From positions 1-22,179 of the forward strand of contig NW_006921560.1 in assembly GCF_000340215.1 (NCBI RefSeq): a stretch of DNA of 22,179 nt. Reading direction: 5' to 3'. The stretch comes from Pseudocercospora fijiensis CIRAD86. Its lineage: Eukaryota > Ascomycota > Dothideomycetes > Mycosphaerellales > Mycosphaerellaceae. The notes beneath the pieces were generated by a model that did no database searches, was not told the DNA's origin, and saw nothing but the letters and a program-made list of their open reading frames with translations. Numbering within the stretch: position 1 is the first letter of the stretch; each line of letters starts with the position of its first letter. Shown here piece by piece: positions 19,694-22,179 of this stretch. A program made the translations under genes and the position numbers.

Positions 19694-22116
19694 TTATCGG
19701 GCCTAATAAGGTAGTAGTAGTCTATTTTCGTTGCATTCTATAGCCTACTCCGCTTCTAAGGGTTCGTTAAAAGCTCCGGGGTTTAAGCCTAGGCCCTTAG
19801 AGTTAGCGGTATAGCGGAGCTCCTCTTATTCGATCTAGGTAAGCCGAAGCCTATCTCGTATTCTTATTAAGGACAGCCTATATTCGTTGTCTCCCTAGTT
19901 CGCAACGTTGTCTATAGCCTCCTAGGCGAGAAATCTAATACCTCGCCGCCTATATAGGTTAGTATATACTAGGGCAGTAAGGCTAGTTTCTACTAGGGCC
20001 TTAAGGAGATGTAGGTTGTATTCGAACTTTAATATGTTTATCTCGTCGTAGACCTAGACTCTCTAGGTCGTCTACTAGCTAGGGTCTCGCTATAGTACTA
20101 GTCGAAAGCTAGGGTCCTAGGTAAGCCTCGGAAGAGCGCTAACGTAGTAGGCTTGTTCGTATAGGTCCTACCTTCTATATAGAATTACTATCTAGCCGAA
20201 TCTATAGTATTAAGCTAAAGGCTAGGTTACCCCTCCCTAGGTAAATAGGGCTAGGTAATTGAAAGCTAGAAAACTATTAGGTTCGGTCGAGCTATTAAAG
20301 AAGAGATAGTTATTCGAATAATCTTCTATAAGGGGTACGCTAAGAAGGTCTCGTATTAGGTTGTTAATCTAAGAGATAGGATTAACTTTAGGGTCGACTC
20401 GGTATATAGCTATAGTATAGGCTTAAAAGGCTCGCCTTTACTCCTCCCTAGGAAGGGATATAATCGGGTAGACGTCTATATCCCTTTCTTTACCGGACTT
20501 AGTATTAGACTAGCTATCGTCCCTAGACTCGGAGGACTTAGACTAGCTATCTCTATCTACCTCGACTTCTTTATTAATAGGTTCGTTGTTCGTCGTAGTA
20601 GCGTTTTTACCTAAGATCCGGTTAGGCCGGAATAGAGGTACTTCCTTTAGTCGATCGCGTAGAAAGGTAATAGCTAGATTAGCCCTATTAAGTTCCGTAA
20701 GGTAGTACGAGGTCCTAGAGGTAGTAATCCCCGTAATACGAAAGAGGCCCTTCTAGCGAAAGGCAAGCTTACTAGACCTCGAGTGCTCGATTTCGCTCCT
20801 AGTAATAAGTATAAGGGATCTAATCTTAAGGGGAGCGTTAGATACTACTCCCTTTTCGTCGTACTAGCGAGCATTCTCCTCGCGAGTCCTCTTTAGCCGA
20901 AGGGTCGCCTCTTCGTTATCGTTAGGTATATATACTAGTTGCTAAGTACGGTATATAAGTAACGAGGCAGTATCGCGTATAGTATCCTAGTCGACTTTTT
21001 AGAAGGTTCGGTAGGCATTCTCGATAGGAAGGATAACGTCGGCCCCTTTATATATAACTTCTATAGGCGTTTTTCTAGTCGTTCGTCGGTATATCGTTCG
21101 GTCGGCCTATAGGACAGGTAGGACGTGTTTTCTCTAACCCCTTATAGTGCCGTTCGTTAGTTTAGAAAGGGTAGCTAGGATAGGTCGGTTTCTAACTTCG
21201 ATTTAACTATTTGCCTTCGGATAGTATAGGGAAATCCGTACCCGGTACGTAGCTATTCGCTTAAGCAATTCCTTAGTATCCTTCCGATTCTTAGATCCGT
21301 TATCTATAACGAATTTATCCGGATAGCTATATCGGTAATAGACCTCTTCGTATAGGAACTTAGCTATTTAGTATATACTAACCGACTTGCCCGAGTAGTT
21401 AAATATCCTCCCCTCTACCTAGCCGCTAACAATCTTACGCGCTAAGGTAATAGACCCCTTATTATCGATATAAAGCATATCGGCAACCTAGCGACGGCTA
21501 ATAACTCGAATATAGGTAGGGTAAAGCGTCCTAGCAATCTTGTATCCCTCTCGTATCCGGTATATACGATAGGACCGAACCTATATAGCGATTTAGGACT
21601 ACATTCTATACTAGAAGTACCTTTTCGAGGCTAGATAGTATACTACCTCCCGGCCTTTATAGCTATAATCCTCGTAAAGTAATTAGATAATTTCCTCCCT
21701 AGCCTTTTCGCTATTAATTACTCGTTAAAGGGGACAATTCGGATAACGCTAGTAGAAAAGGAGCCGATCCTTAATAATGTACTTCTAGGTAGTACGTCGA
21801 ACCCTTCGGGCCTCGCTTCGAGAGATGCCTTATAGGAAGCGAAGGGTCGACTTAAAGTATCCGATAAGAAGCGATTCTCGAGACTAGTATTCGTCCTCGT
21901 TAAGGAAGCTAGACTTAGCTAAGGGATCGATAGGCTTAGTCTATACTATACTATAAAAGAAGTCGTTATCGATTATGTTATCGTCGTCGATTTAGTTATC
22001 TCGTTCGACGATATCTTCTTTAGTAGGGTTACGACGGGATAGACTATTAGCCGTAGAGTGCTTTCGCCACGGGGATATACTTAACTTCGAAGTCGAACAG
22101 TCGGATCTCGACGCTT
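19694..22116 (-). pseudogene. Ty3/gypsy-type pol relic: integrase and C-terminal module, 5' truncated
   Basis: Integrase inserts the retrotransposon cDNA into host DNA. One minus frame, without frameshift, gives in order: an HHCC zinc-binding motif degraded by RIP (YEDYSYKGREVVYYLASKRY, then VRSYRIYR; His to Tyr and Cys to Tyr, about 21,685-21,557); the catalytic core with Asp in VADMLY (21,479-21,481), Asp in PDKFVIDNGSKNRKDTKELL (21,302-21,304) and Glu in IEVRNRPILATLSKLTNGT (21,197-21,199), a DD(35)E spacing; then a GPY/F-like module (KLAFR, stop, KGLF; SYYLTELNRANLAI; FLRDRLKE, about 20,790-20,650). An acidic tail and ~300 further codons lead to TAA at 19,694-19,696, which may be native or RIP-made. 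Reverse transcriptase and RNase H are absent: the frame runs into unmutated DNA at about 22,116. The family call is firm. Confidence 0.93.
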
Positions 22117-22179
22117 TAAGTGTAGCCCCTCCACACCCACGCGGCGCTGCCTGCCGTCTGGGGGGCTCGTGGTCTTCTT
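22117..22179. other. GC-rich DNA not mutated by RIP at the right edge
   Basis: From about 22,117 the sequence abruptly has many CA and TG dinucleotides (CCCCTCCACACCCACGCGG; CTGCCTGCCGTCTGG) and much higher GC. It looks like unique host DNA or a different, unmutated insertion. It is too short to assign a gene. Confidence 0.75.

Overview
The window reads as a gene-poor, repeat-rich stretch of a filamentous ascomycete nuclear genome that has been heavily mutated by repeat-induced point mutation (RIP). CpA and TpG are strongly depleted and TpA (TAG, CTA, TATA) is in excess, while CpG stays common. Almost every long reading frame is broken by TAG/TAA codons at places where CAG, CAA or TGG would fit. 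No intact host gene, rRNA or tRNA was found. I identified the relics by reading through these stops and recognising protein families by eye; no database search was possible.

Left block (1-14,810). On the minus strand, from right to left, lie a long SNF2-type helicase relic (about 9,321-4,966), a coiled-coil-rich frame (about 3,240-1,640) and an Argonaute relic with PAZ, linker, MID and the start of PIWI (about 1,800-661). A divergent plus-strand gene or genes of unknown function fill about 9,660-14,640. A 22-bp inverted repeat with one mismatch (9,369-9,430) sits between the two divergent transcription units. Three imperfect repeats with CTT-rich tracts occupy 3,590-4,130. A duplicated 66-bp block lies at the far left.

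A RIP-poor island of about 250 bp (14,810-15,060), in which CA and TG are frequent again, separates the blocks.

Right block (15,060-22,116), all minus strand. First comes the 3' part of a Ty3/gypsy-like pol (about 22,116-19,694): zinc-binding motif, integrase core with DD(35)E spacing, and a C-terminal GPY/F-like module. Downstream is a 1,199-codon frame (18,709-15,113) without frameshift, whose second half resembles a 2-oxoglutarate/Fe(II) dioxygenase. It lies between two exact 23-bp direct repeats. The last ~63 bp are GC-rich and not RIP-mutated, so the pol relic is cut off at the edge of unmutated DNA.

The most interesting point is the cargo. Argonaute-, SNF2- and dioxygenase-like genes, all families tied to RNA silencing or chromatin, lie in DNA that the genome treated as repetitive. 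Whether they belonged to one mobile element cannot be settled from one window.
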